A DNA stretch of 64,000 nucleotides from Halobacillus litoralis. GTDB lineage: Bacteria > Bacillota > Bacilli > Bacillales > Halobacillaceae. The notes below the pieces were generated by a model, which was given only the letters and a program-made list of their open reading frames with translations, ran no database searches and was not told the DNA's origin. Positions 35,351-43,805 of the stretch are shown piece by piece. Each line of letters opens with the position of its first letter. Within the stretch, counting starts at the first letter, position 1. The stretch covers positions 186,001 to 250,000 of the forward strand of contig NZ_WMEZ01000005.1 in the NCBI RefSeq assembly GCF_009856415.1. Direction: 5' to 3'. The position numbers and the translations under genes were made by a program.

Positions 35351-35379
35351 AGAATAGCGGAAAAACTTTTATATGTCAC
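35351..35379 (-). promoter_or_regulatory. Candidate TnrA-activated promoter of the fbpA-like/tnrA unit
   Basis: On the minus strand GTGACA (35379-35374) and TATTCT (35356-35351) are 17 bases apart. The expected start site near 35344 lies about 49 bases from the centre of the TnrA box, the usual distance at TnrA-activated promoters. Confidence 0.6.
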
Positions 35380-35385
35380 TTAATA

Positions 35386-35402
35386 TGTAAGATAATCTAA
35401 CA
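35386..35402. promoter_or_regulatory. TnrA/GlnR box
   Basis: TGTAAGATAATCTAACA matches the TnrA/GlnR consensus TGTNANAWWWTMTNACA at all fixed positions. It lies between the tnrA unit and the divergent PAS-STAS gene. Confidence 0.85.
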
Positions 35403-35522
35403 TATAATATTTAATTTGTTATGTTTTATAACATGAGAGTATTCGACTTTTTTCACCTCTACCTATGGGACGCAAATGATATTATAATAAAGAAAAAATA
35501 ATTGATTAAGGTGGGAGCATGG

Positions 35523-36272
35523 ATGGCTTTAATGACTTCAGATCTAACGATGACAGATGCGCTTAATAGTATGAGGGAGAACATATTACTCGCAGACCTC
35601 AATTATGATCTGGTGTGGATGAACGATGAGGCCAAAAGTCTTTTCACAGATATTGCTCCGTTATTTGGGTACGAGCACGCGGATGATTTGATTGGGAAGA
35701 ACATGGACAATTTTTATGTTAATGAAGGAAGTCAACTCCACAGTGTGGATAAGTTAACGGAGAAACTTCAGGGACGTATCAATTTGAAAAATCAGTTTGT
35801 TGCAGACACAGTGATTACTCCATTAAGAAATAGAGAAGGGGAAGTGAGTTACTATATCATCATGTTAATGGATATAACCTTGAAGACAGAGGAAGAGGAG
35901 CGGAAGGATCACCTCATAGAATCGCTCTCTATTCCTATTTTGAAAGTATGGGAACACGCGGTAGCTGTTCCGCTTATTGGTGAGCTGGATGAAAAAAGGG
36001 TCGACCATCTGATTTCCTCCCTGCTGAAAGAGTGTACAGAAGGGGATATTGAGTATGCCTTGATCGACTTGAGCGGTATTCACACATTTAACGACCAGTT
36101 CAGCAGACACTTAAAGCAACTGAATCAGGCGCTGCAATTAGTAGGTACCGAATGTCTTGTAGTGGGAATTACACCAAAGCTCGCTCTATCGTTCCAATAC
36201 TTTGACAAAAGGCTGAAAACTTTTAAAAATACGTATGCAGGGTTAGGTTACATCATACAACATGATTCTTAA
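35523..36272 (+). CDS. PAS-STAS domain protein (RsbR-like)
   Basis: The 249-residue protein has a PAS-type sensor domain at about residues 15-125 (ENILLADLNYDLVWMNDEAK, then VITPLRNREGEVSYYIIMLMD). A short linker and a STAS domain at about 140-249 follow (LSIPILKVWEHAVAVPLIGE, EYALIDLSGIHTFND). STAS domains of RsbR/RsbS proteins sit in the stressosome that controls sigma-B; here the Ser/Thr phosphorylation sites cannot be confirmed by eye. ATG 35523 follows AAGGTGGGA; the longest frame starts at a TTG before that site. The gene is divergent from the TnrA-box promoter and may share it. A second RsbR-like gene lies at 43806. Confidence 0.8.
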   Translation: MALMTSDLTMTDALNSMRENILLADLNYDLVWMNDEAKSLFTDIAPLFGYEHADDLIGKNMDNFYVNEGSQLHSVDKLTEKLQGRINLKNQFVADTVITPLRNREGEVSYYIIMLMDITLKTEEEERKDHLIESLSIPILKVWEHAVAVPLIGELDEKRVDHLISSLLKECTEGDIEYALIDLSGIHTFNDQFSRHLKQLNQALQLVGTECLVVGITPKLALSFQYFDKRLKTFKNTYAGLGYIIQHDS

Positions 36273-36274
36273 AA

Positions 36275-36306
36275 AGAAGAGACTTGCCACGATGCAGGTC
36301 TCTTTT
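36275..36306 (+). terminator. Terminator after the PAS-STAS gene
   Basis: Stem AAGAGAC/GTCTCTT with inner TTGC/GCAG pairing and a short T run, just after the stop codon. Confidence 0.65.
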
Positions 36307-36363
36307 ACATGGGAAGTGAATCCTAGGGTGGCTTATTCAATGAATGAGGAAGATTGCTGCATT

Positions 36364-36393
36364 CTCGAAACGGAGCTCTCAAGAATAGGGAGC
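36364..36393 (+). repeat. Solo end of the composite MITE-like repeat
   Basis: CTCGAAACGGAG, then CTCTCAAGAATAGGGAGC, closely matches the right end of the element at 50449-50991 (TCGAAACTGAG, then TCTTTAAGAATAGGGAGC). Only about 30 bases are present, with no adjoining element body. It looks like a decayed or solo terminus. Confidence 0.6.
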
Positions 36394-36492
36394 AATAATG
36401 GATTGGTGTGGGGTATCATTCATGGCTTCTAATCTTTAGTTTACAATCCGTCCATTTAGTGAATGAATGAGGTAAAAGGACGGTGAAGGGAC

Positions 36493-37560
36493 ATGTGGAT
36501 TAGACATTCATTTTTTAAGTACGTTACAGCAGCTATACTTATACTCATTCTGTATTATTTCTTAGAAAAGCTAGAGCTGTTGAATCCAGTCAAAACGATT
36601 TTTGGAACACTATTTTACCCGATGTTAATTGCTGGGTTTCTTTTTTATATTTTGCGACCGGCCGTGCACTTCATAGCAAAATCAAAATTCTTTCCCTTGC
36701 CAGTTGCCATCCTGCTCGTTTTTGCGGTCATTGGGGCTCTCATTTATGGAGGAATCCGTTTTTTGGCAGGTACCATAAAAAAACAGATTACGGATATATC
36801 ACAGCTGCCTGAAAAATTAAAACAGACAGCCGAAGAGGCGGGCCGAAAGCTTGAGCAAAACGATATGGGGATGGTGTCCGTCGTTTCCATTAAACAGCGA
36901 GTAACCGAATACTTCGGCGGGTTAACTCAACAAATCGGGGAACACATGATGAGTGTTTTCTCCACCATCGCTGGCGCCACCACGGTCTTAATTATCGTTC
37001 CATTCGTGTTGTTCTTCTTTTTGAAAGATGGCCACAAACTGATCCCTTTCTTAAAAAGAGCTTTGCCAGAAAAACATAAACCACGTGGGGAAAAGGTCCT
37101 CAAAGATTTAGATTATACGGTTTCTTCCTATATTGTCGGGCAAGCGACCATCGCTGCGGTGGATGGTGTATTGACGTATATCGGTTATGTAATCATCGGG
37201 TTGGATTATGCATTGATCCTAGGAATATTTGTAATGTTAACGTGTGTCATTCCTTTTGTGGGGCCGGTTATTGGTGCGATTCCGGCAATTGTAGTTGCTC
37301 TCATGCAGGAGCCTTCGATGGCTATTTATGTGATCATCATATTCATTGTTGTCCAACAATTAGAGGGGAATTTAGTTGCCCCCTTAATCTTTGGAGAACG
37401 CTTGGATATCCATCCGTTAACGGTCATTCTGTTACTTGTGGTGGCAGCACCGTTGTATGGAGTGGTCGGGATGATTATCGCTGTACCTACGTATTCCGTA
37501 ATAAAAGTTTTGCTGAAACACGGGTATGATTTTTACCGACTCTATCACCCCTCTGAATAG
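36493..37560 (+). CDS. AI-2E family transporter
   Basis: A 355-residue membrane protein of the AI-2E (YueF/YtvI/PerM) family. About eight membrane segments surround a middle soluble stretch (KKQITDISQLPEKLKQTAEE). The family signature FVLFFFLKDGHKLIPFLKRA lies near residue 175, and GLDYALILGIFVMLTCVIPF-VGPVIGAIP in the second half. Members include quorum-signal exporters and, in halophilic Bacillaceae, Na+/H+ antiporters of the UPF0118 type, so a sodium role is possible. AAAAGGACGGTGAAGGGAC precedes the ATG. It is monocistronic. Confidence 0.87.
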   Translation: MWIRHSFFKYVTAAILILILYYFLEKLELLNPVKTIFGTLFYPMLIAGFLFYILRPAVHFIAKSKFFPLPVAILLVFAVIGALIYGGIRFLAGTIKKQITDISQLPEKLKQTAEEAGRKLEQNDMGMVSVVSIKQRVTEYFGGLTQQIGEHMMSVFSTIAGATTVLIIVPFVLFFFLKDGHKLIPFLKRALPEKHKPRGEKVLKDLDYTVSSYIVGQATIAAVDGVLTYIGYVIIGLDYALILGIFVMLTCVIPFVGPVIGAIPAIVVALMQEPSMAIYVIIIFIVVQQLEGNLVAPLIFGERLDIHPLTVILLLVVAAPLYGVVGMIIAVPTYSVIKVLLKHGYDFYRLYHPSE

Positions 37561-37596
37561 AAAAACCGTCCAGGAATAAACACCTGGACGGTTTTT
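37561..37596. terminator. Bidirectional terminator
   Basis: A 14-bp perfect stem AAAAACCGTCCAGG/CCTGGACGGTTTTT between the convergent AI-2E and P450 genes. Confidence 0.9.
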
Positions 37597-37608
37597 AGCT
37601 TTTGATCG

Positions 37609-38859
37609 TTAATTTTTAAAGTGGACGTTGCTTATAGTGAAACCGCTCTTCGGAAGGGCAGGCATCTTTTTCAAACTGTAGCTGTAGTCTTGTTTCGGTA
37701 CATCATAGCCTAAGTGTTTAGTCATGTACCGGAAGCTTGCTTGTAATACTTCGATGGTCGGCCATTCTCCTGGACAGCGGTGCCCTTTATAATACCCGCC
37801 TCCACCTTGAGGGACTAAGTCGAACAATCCTCCATCCCAGTCGATAAATCTATCAGGATTGAATTGATCAGGGTTCTCCCAAATTTTAGGGTCATGGTTA
37901 ATTCCGTAGATATCAATCAAAACAAGCTGATCTTTTTTAAACGGATATTGCTGCCATGTGAAGTCGTGGTCGACCCTCGCACCGAGAAAAGGAACGAAAG
38001 GGAAGTAACGACGGACTTCCTGTGCGAACCGGAATAAATATTCATCATCCAGGGCGACGCGCGTTTGAATTTCTGGATGTTCATGCAGAGCGACACCGCC
38101 GAATGCGATGAATTTAGAAATGGCGACAAGTGGCCGGATCACATTCAACACTTCAATGGCCGCCATTCTTGCGTCTAACGGGTGACCCTCCAAATCTTTA
38201 TGCATAGCCATTTCATGAATCGCTCTTCCTTTTTCAGCTTCAAGCTGACCTTGCCGGACTTGTAAAATGAGGTCTTCCACCCAATCCTCCGACCGTTTGC
38301 GTGCTCTTCGGCTTTCTATATGCTTCGGTCCGACAGCGCTGAAGCCATCAATCATGTTACTTAAATCCCTTGTTCTTTTCTTCACTTCTTTTTCTTCTAA
38401 TGGGATGCCGGCCCATTCACACGCTGTCCGGCAAAGGAGTTCACGGGACTCGTCGTAAAGCGTCACCTTTTTCATGGTGCTCCACTTTTTCGTGAAACGC
38501 GCCCAGTTCTTAGTTGTGAGCTCATACAGTTCTTGTAGAGCTTCAGGAGTCATTAGTGACATGAACAGCAATTTGCGATGCGTGTGTGCATCGCCATCCA
38601 TTGTTTGGATGGCATCTTCCCCGAACAAGGTTTTCAATACTCTCTTAGGGAGAGCGTTTTTGCGGTTCATACGACTGGTGTCGTAAAAAAGTTTTGCCCC
38701 CTCGATCCCACTGAGGAGAGCCACTTTTTCTCCAAGCACCCTCGTTTCATATACATCCAAGTGATGATTCTGTACCCGTTTTGGTATAAAGTTGTACCCG
38801 TCTTTAAAGATCGCAAGAGTGTTGTCGATCGTCTTGTCTTTCGGTACGTTGACCGTCAT
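37609..38859 (-). CDS. cypC: Fatty-acid P450 peroxygenase (CYP152 family, CypC/YbdT type)
   Basis: The 416-residue cytochrome P450 carries the heme-thiolate cysteine at residue 362 in GGGGYYKGHRCPGEWPTIEV. Around residue 240 it has NVIRPLVAISKFIAFGGVAL. The Arg-Pro pair there replaces the usual acid-alcohol pair of monooxygenases and binds the fatty-acid carboxylate in B. subtilis P450-BS-beta. This supports H2O2-driven alpha/beta-hydroxylation of long-chain fatty acids without a reductase partner. Length matches CypC (417). The gene is divergent from a YjiH-like permease across a palindrome-rich gap that may hold a shared operator. Confidence 0.93.
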   Translation of the reverse strand: MTVNVPKDKTIDNTLAIFKDGYNFIPKRVQNHHLDVYETRVLGEKVALLSGIEGAKLFYDTSRMNRKNALPKRVLKTLFGEDAIQTMDGDAHTHRKLLFMSLMTPEALQELYELTTKNWARFTKKWSTMKKVTLYDESRELLCRTACEWAGIPLEEKEVKKRTRDLSNMIDGFSAVGPKHIESRRARKRSEDWVEDLILQVRQGQLEAEKGRAIHEMAMHKDLEGHPLDARMAAIEVLNVIRPLVAISKFIAFGGVALHEHPEIQTRVALDDEYLFRFAQEVRRYFPFVPFLGARVDHDFTWQQYPFKKDQLVLIDIYGINHDPKIWENPDQFNPDRFIDWDGGLFDLVPQGGGGYYKGHRCPGEWPTIEVLQASFRYMTKHLGYDVPKQDYSYSLKKMPALPKSGFTISNVHFKN

Positions 38860-38956
38860 TATGTAACTCCTCCTCTACTAGCATTCTCGTAGTCTTATTT
38901 ATTCCTTTTTCTTTACTTGAATAAACCGTCTAGGAAAACTTCATAAAATCTATTGA

Positions 38957-39025
38957 ATTTTCATGCATGAAAATGTATAGTTATTAACTATCACGCACTG
39001 TTTATCTATACCTTATTATGCATAA
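38957..39025. promoter_or_regulatory. Cluster of three palindromes between cypC and the YjiH-like gene
   Basis: Three exact palindromes lie within 70 bases: an 18-bp ATTTTCATGCATGAAAAT (38957-38974), a 15-bp ATAGTTATTAACTAT (38977-38991) and a 10-bp TTATGCATAA (39016-39025). The first and third share an ATGCAT core. The divergent promoter region makes them good operator candidates for an unknown repressor. Confidence 0.55.
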
Positions 39026-39047
39026 AAATGACGGAGGAGGACGAATC

Positions 39048-40430
39048 ATGGCTATTCAACAATCAAAAGTGAGCACTATTCAATCATCCACATCCTATAC
39101 AACAAAGCAATGGATGAAATTTTTTCTACCATCTCTGATCGGGGTTTTATTATTCCTCGTCCCCATCTCTGTTGATGGAAGGGTGACAATCGGACTCGGT
39201 TTGTTAGCTGATGGGCTTCAAGCCTCGATTGGCCCTTGGATCCCTTTGTTCATGACCATTGTCATCTCGCTTTCTGCGATAGGAAGTGTCGGGGTCAAAG
39301 GTGCGAGCAGTAAAATAAGAAATCACCCATTCATTGCAAATGTTTTTGATGTCGGACCGTTCTGGATGGTATTGCGTTTCTTTGGAGCAGCTTTTGCTAT
39401 CCTGACGCTCCTTGAGGTCGGCCCTTCCTTCATCGGTTCTGAACTGACAGGGGGCGTTGTCCTCTATGATTTAATTCCTGTTCTTATGGTTTGGTTTTTA
39501 TTTGCTAGTTTATTTATGCCACTGTTACTAGAATTCGGTTTGATGGACTTAATTGGAACGGTCGTAAGAAAAGTGATGCATCCACTGTTCAAGTTGCCTG
39601 GTCGTTCATCTGTAGATGCGATGGCTTCTTGGATGGGTAGTGGGACGGTAGGTGTGCTGTTGACCACTCAGCAGTATGAGAATGGTTACTATTCCAAACG
39701 GGAAGCGGCAGTCGTTGCAAGTAACTTTTCGATTGCGTCGATTGCGTTCAGTCTTGTGATTGCAAAGTTTTTATCGATTGATCACATGTTTGTGTCCTTT
39801 TACTTCACGGTTGTGGTTTGTGGGATTGTAGCAGCGGTCGTTTGTCCGAGAATTCCGCCGCTTTCTTGGAAGAAAGAAACGTATTACGAACCTGTAGGGA
39901 AGCAGATTGATGAAATTGTGCCAGAAGGAACCTCTACGTTCAAGTTCGGTCTTGACCAGGCAGTAGCGAAGGCGGATCAAGTGAAAAGCGCTGGATCAAT
40001 CGTAAGAAAAGGAATGTTTAATGTAGCGGATATTTGGTTCGGCCTGATTCCACTTGTGATGGCCCTTGGAACCACCGCCCTTGTCATTGCTGAATTCACG
40101 CCGGTATTCACATGGCTTTCCTACCCGTTCATTCCGTTTCTGAACCTTTTGCAAATTCCAGAAGCGGCAGAGGCCGCACCGGCAATGATCGTTGGGTTTG
40201 CAGATATGTTCCTACCTGCTGTGGTGGGAAGCGGCATTGAATCAGAACTGACCCGTTTCATTATTGGAGTCATGTCATTGACTCAGCTGATTTACATGTC
40301 TGAAATCGGCATCCTATTGATTAAGTCTAAAATTCCAATCAACTTCTTTGAGCTTTTCGTGATTTTCCTGCAGCGTACAGTCATTACTTTACCCATTGCA
40401 GCACTGCTTGCTCACCTACTATTCTTTTAA
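39048..40430 (+). CDS. YjiH-like membrane protein with nucleoside-recognition (Gate) domain
   Basis: The 460-residue protein has about ten membrane segments and resembles E. coli YjiH/Gate-domain proteins. Motifs include LIPVLMVWFLFASLFMPLLL, WMGSGTVGVLLTTQQYENGY and GFADMFLPAVVGSGIESELT. The substrate is unknown. ATG 39048 is supported by ACGGAGGAGG eight bases upstream; ten further codons before it lack a ribosome site. A terminator lies about 75 bases downstream. Confidence 0.82.
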   Translation: MAIQQSKVSTIQSSTSYTTKQWMKFFLPSLIGVLLFLVPISVDGRVTIGLGLLADGLQASIGPWIPLFMTIVISLSAIGSVGVKGASSKIRNHPFIANVFDVGPFWMVLRFFGAAFAILTLLEVGPSFIGSELTGGVVLYDLIPVLMVWFLFASLFMPLLLEFGLMDLIGTVVRKVMHPLFKLPGRSSVDAMASWMGSGTVGVLLTTQQYENGYYSKREAAVVASNFSIASIAFSLVIAKFLSIDHMFVSFYFTVVVCGIVAAVVCPRIPPLSWKKETYYEPVGKQIDEIVPEGTSTFKFGLDQAVAKADQVKSAGSIVRKGMFNVADIWFGLIPLVMALGTTALVIAEFTPVFTWLSYPFIPFLNLLQIPEAAEAAPAMIVGFADMFLPAVVGSGIESELTRFIIGVMSLTQLIYMSEIGILLIKSKIPINFFELFVIFLQRTVITLPIAALLAHLLFF

Positions 40431-40504
40431 AGAAGGAAAAAGGATGGCTTTGTTAAACAGGGTCTCCTGCAGTTTTAATTATGAAATGGGATATGGATTA
40501 GGTA

Positions 40505-40543
40505 AAAAAAGGCGCAGCTGAAATTTTCAGCTGCGCCTCGTTT
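40505..40543 (+). terminator. Terminator after the YjiH-like gene
   Basis: A 14-bp perfect stem AGGCGCAGCTGAAA/TTTCAGCTGCGCCT with a single-base loop. The T tract is interrupted (CGTTTATTT). Confidence 0.7.
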
Positions 40544-40682
40544 ATTTACAATAGGGGAGGTCATTACATGGATAGGTTTCGCTCATCCTTTATTGTTTTT
40601 GGGGGTTTTACATAGCTGATTCTTTTGAAATTTATGAGGCTATTTCTGGATGCAGTAAATGGAGAAGAAAAGGCAGGAATGA

Positions 40683-40901
40683 ATAACGGAGTATCTGATA
40701 TTTGAAAAAAACGATAGATATGTTTCTTTTAAACGGTCGGTTCGTCATTCTAATGAATATGAATACTCCTTAGAACTTGATATCTCATCTTCGAGTGTTG
40801 TAGAGTATGAAAGAGCTTATCAAGGTTCTATTGCTTTATATGAAGCTTATAAACGAATCCTGACTAAGGAGGATTTTTATGGAAACGAAAGAGTGGAATA
40901 A
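40683..40901 (+). other. Open frame without a start, possible gene remnant
   Basis: In the 335-base gap after the terminator, one frame is open for 72 codons from a TGA at 40680 to a TAA at 40899. It reads like a protein (VSFKRSVRHSNEYEYSLELD, then VVEYERAYQGSIALYEAYKR). It has no ATG, GTG or TTG and no ribosome site at its start, and it overlaps the first codons of the transporter at 40879. It may be the 3' end of a lost gene. No family was recognised; the rest of the gap holds nothing clear. Confidence 0.3.
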
Positions 40902-42180
40902 GGGGAATGGATGGGCGCTGATTCCGTTCGGGGTATTCATCCTGCTGTTCATCGGGTCTGGAATATTGACCGGTGACTTTTATAAAATGCCTGTATTGGT
41001 GGCTGTCTTTGCCGCCATTCTCGTTGCCCTTTTCATGAATAGAAAAACAGCTTTTCAAACGAAATTACAACAATTGACGGAAGGCGGAGGGCATTCCAAT
41101 ATTATTTTGATGGTGGTCATATTCCTATTGGCCGGTGCCTTTTCTACAGTCGCAGAAGGGATGGGCGCTGTTGATTCTACTGTTAACTTAGGGTTGAGTG
41201 TATTGCCTGGGAACTTGCTTATTGTCGGTTTATTTATTATCGCTTGTTTCATTTCCATCTCCATGGGGACCTCTGTGGGAACGATTGTAGCTCTGGCTCC
41301 CGTTGGAATGGGCATTGCGGAGCAGACCGATGTCGCGGCCGCCCTGACGATGGGGGCCATTGTCAGTGGGGCGATGTTTGGAGACAACCTTTCCATTATC
41401 TCTGATACAACAATTGCCGCCGTTCGTACACAAGGGACAGAAATGAAGGACAAGTTCAAAGCGAACTTCTTTATCGTTCTTCCGGCTGCAATTGTGACGG
41501 CTATTATTTTTGGCGTTCTTACAATGGATGCAGCGTCCACGCTTCAGGATGAACATCCGTTTAGCATTGTAAAAGTGTTGCCGTATCTAGGGGTCCTTAT
41601 CTTTGCTATTATGGGCATCAATGTCATCTACGTCCTTATGGGAGGCATCGGCTTTGCAGGTTTGATCGGCCTCTTTATGGGGGACTTTTCAGGGATGGAA
41701 TTCGTAACCCTTTTAGGAGACGGATTTGCCGGCATGCAGGAATTGGCCTTGCTTGTCATCCTGCTCGGAGGCCTTGTTGAACTAATCCGTCAAAATGGCG
41801 GCATTGATTTTCTGCTTCACAAAATTAGTCGAGGTGCTCATTCGAATAGAGGTGGAGAATTCAGTATTGCAGGATTGGTAAGCGCCGTGAATGTATCGAC
41901 GGCCAATAATACGATCTCCATCATGACAGCAGGACCGCTTGCTAAACAAATCTCAGAACGGTTTGAGATTGACTCGAAGAGATCAGCGAGCTTGTTGGAT
42001 ATCTTCTCAAGTTCTGTCCAAGGATTGCTTCCGTATGGTGCGCAAATTTTGTCTGTAGCAGGAGTGGCAAGCCTATCACCTGTCAGTATTGTTCCTTACT
42101 GTTTTTATCCGATTCTGCTTGCTCTTTCAGGACTTCTGGCTATCGTGTTTCGTTTTCCTAAGTTTACGGTTCGAAATTAA
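40879..42180 (+). CDS. MetT-like NhaC-superfamily transporter, paralog without riboswitch
   Basis: The 433-residue protein is a close paralog of the riboswitch-controlled transporter at 25178. Shared stretches include IVSGAMFGDNLSIISDTTIA, KFKANFFIVLPAAIVTAI, NTISIMTAGPLAKQIS and the opening IPFGVFILLFIGSGILTGDF. About 11-12 membrane segments are present. ATG has AAGGAGG six bases upstream. No S-box leader, terminator-antiterminator pair or other riboswitch was found upstream, so regulation differs. Substrate may be methionine or another amino or organic acid; the superfamily also contains Na+/H+ antiporters. Confidence 0.83.
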   Translation: METKEWNKGNGWALIPFGVFILLFIGSGILTGDFYKMPVLVAVFAAILVALFMNRKTAFQTKLQQLTEGGGHSNIILMVVIFLLAGAFSTVAEGMGAVDSTVNLGLSVLPGNLLIVGLFIIACFISISMGTSVGTIVALAPVGMGIAEQTDVAAALTMGAIVSGAMFGDNLSIISDTTIAAVRTQGTEMKDKFKANFFIVLPAAIVTAIIFGVLTMDAASTLQDEHPFSIVKVLPYLGVLIFAIMGINVIYVLMGGIGFAGLIGLFMGDFSGMEFVTLLGDGFAGMQELALLVILLGGLVELIRQNGGIDFLLHKISRGAHSNRGGEFSIAGLVSAVNVSTANNTISIMTAGPLAKQISERFEIDSKRSASLLDIFSSSVQGLLPYGAQILSVAGVASLSPVSIVPYCFYPILLALSGLLAIVFRFPKFTVRN

Positions 42181-42212
42181 TGGGTTCAAAATAATAGAAC
42201 AGGGAATATTCA

Positions 42213-42239
42213 CAGTACCAGGCATTTTGTCTGGTACTG
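42213..42239. repeat. Inverted repeat CAGTACCAG/CTGGTACTG
   Basis: A 9-bp perfect stem with a 9-base loop between the transporter and the GNAT gene. No T run follows, so it is not a clear terminator. It shares the ACCAG/CTGGT core with other hairpins in the window. Confidence 0.55.
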
Positions 42240-42279
42240 AATTTATGATTCAGGTTATTTTTAAAGAGGAGATTGATTT

Positions 42280-42762
42280 ATGGAAGTTTCCATTGAAGCC
42301 ATTAACAGTAGTCACATAGAAGTGTTGCATAAGTGGGAAATGGACGAAAAATTACAAGTGCAAACAGGTGTGGATGTTCCACGTACATATGAGCAATTCG
42401 TAAAAGCTTATCAATCCTACTTCAACGGTGAAAAACCAAATTTATATATGAAAGCTGTGGTTTTGGATGACCGCTTAATTGGTAAGGTGGAATTGTTCCG
42501 AACACCAGAAAGGGATTTTATCGGTATGGTGATTGCCGAAAAAAGGAACTGTGGTGTTGGAACAGAGGCTCTCCATTTATTTCTCGAAGAGATCCATGCT
42601 CTTTTTGGCATGAAGAGCGTTTTTGCGGAAGTTTATGAGGATAATCAGGGGAGCTTACGCTTTTTTGAAAAGAACGGATTTGTACCGACAGGGGAAATCA
42701 CAGAAGAATGGTTTCGAGGTAGATCAAGGCCATTAGTAACATTGAAAAAAGAGCTTAAATGA
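42280..42762 (+). CDS. GNAT-family N-acetyltransferase
   Basis: The 160-residue protein is of the GNAT type. The acetyl-CoA-binding segment GMVIAEKRNCGVGTEALHLFL (Q/RxxGxG/A-like) is at about 88-108, and VFAEVYEDNQGSLRFFEKNG, typical of RimJ/RimL members, follows. GTPs such as VKVELFRTPERDFI precede it. The target (amine, ribosomal protein N-terminus or polyamine) is not visible. AAAGAGGAG precedes the ATG. A convergent oxidoreductase gene shares its terminator. Confidence 0.82.
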   Translation: MEVSIEAINSSHIEVLHKWEMDEKLQVQTGVDVPRTYEQFVKAYQSYFNGEKPNLYMKAVVLDDRLIGKVELFRTPERDFIGMVIAEKRNCGVGTEALHLFLEEIHALFGMKSVFAEVYEDNQGSLRFFEKNGFVPTGEITEEWFRGRSRPLVTLKKELK

Positions 42763-42802
42763 CGCCTGTCCATCACGAAAATGATGGGCAGGCGTTTTTT
42801 TT
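42762..42802. terminator. Bidirectional terminator
   Basis: A 14-bp stem ACGCCTGTCCATCA/TGATGGGCAGGCGT with one mismatch or G-T pair and eight T, between the convergent GNAT and oxidoreductase genes. Confidence 0.85.
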
Positions 42803-43793
42803 ATTCGAGGGTAATTCTCTTTTGGTTTTTGTGTGAAAGAGCGGCTGCTTCGTTGACGGCTGTCAATTGGAGGGCATCTTCTATCTTGATGGTTGGCTTC
42901 TCTTGGTGGAGGATATCATCCACCCATTGTTGCAGAGGGGAATGGATAGCCTCTGGGAGATCGGGGTATATCCATTCATCCATCCCGTGTGTCCTGCTTT
43001 TGATACGCACTTCTTTTCCTTCAACCATAAGTGTCCCTTCTGTCCCGTAAATCTCGAGCTGGAAAGGGCTCCCGGATGAGACAAAACTCGATTCCAATAC
43101 CGCTAGAATACCAGATTCATACTCTACGGTGGCTACAGAATGATCATCTACACCTCGGTCCATGAGCGCATGAAGACGAGCAGATACGGCCTTCGGTCTA
43201 CCGGCAAGACGGTTCGCCAAGTATATCGGGTGGGCACCGAGGTCGATCAACGTTCCGCCTCCGCATTGGTCCCTGTCAAAAAAACGGTCAGGGAGCCAAC
43301 CATTTGGATGGCTTTCATTAGATACCGCTCCATTATGAGCCACACGGCAGCGGATCATATTTACAGTTCCGAGCACCTCATCATCTATGATCTTTTGCGC
43401 ATAAAGATAATAATCGGAAGTCAATCTAGGTAGGGAGATCATAAAATGCACGCCAGCCTTCTCAATGCTTGAAAGAATTTCTTCATCGTCCTTACTACTG
43501 AAAGAGAGGACTTTCTCTGTGTAAATATGCTTTCCGTGATCGGCAGCTGCCATGATGATTTCCTTATGGACGTTTGTTGGACTTGTGACAATGACACCAT
43601 CGATTTCCGGGTCTGAAAGCACGCGGTCGAGGTCGCCATCGAAGGGGACCTCGAGTTCCTCCGCCCACATTTTGCCCCGCTCTACATCTTCATCCCAAAC
43701 TTTTGAGATGCAAATATCGGGATTTTCATAAGCTTCACGTGCATAATCCACGGCATGCACATGCCACTTACTTAATAAAGCTACGCGAATCAT
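42801..43793 (-). CDS. Gfo/Idh/MocA-family oxidoreductase
   Basis: The 330-residue protein has an N-terminal Rossmann domain (RVALLSKWHVHAVDYAREAY, atypical in lacking GxGxxG) with DGVIVTSPTNVHKEI and KHIYTEKVLSFS, the last matching the EKP-like motif of the family. The C-terminal Gfo/Idh domain holds GGTLIDLGAHPIYLANRLAG with the catalytic Asp and His. These enzymes oxidise sugars, inositols or related polyols with NAD(P). The missing glycine-rich loop motif suggests an altered cofactor site. The substrate is unknown. The RsbR-like gene starts 12 bases upstream, so the two may be one operon. Confidence 0.82.
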   Translation of the reverse strand: MIRVALLSKWHVHAVDYAREAYENPDICISKVWDEDVERGKMWAEELEVPFDGDLDRVLSDPEIDGVIVTSPTNVHKEIIMAAADHGKHIYTEKVLSFSSKDDEEILSSIEKAGVHFMISLPRLTSDYYLYAQKIIDDEVLGTVNMIRCRVAHNGAVSNESHPNGWLPDRFFDRDQCGGGTLIDLGAHPIYLANRLAGRPKAVSARLHALMDRGVDDHSVATVEYESGILAVLESSFVSSGSPFQLEIYGTEGTLMVEGKEVRIKSRTHGMDEWIYPDLPEAIHSPLQQWVDDILHQEKPTIKIEDALQLTAVNEAAALSHKNQKRITLE

Positions 43794-43805
43794 CAGTCCA
43801 ACTCC

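Noticed and set aside
38957-39025. The palindromes as a TnrA or cre site
   Set aside because: Neither TGTNANAWWWTMTNACA nor TGWAANCGNTNWCA fits.
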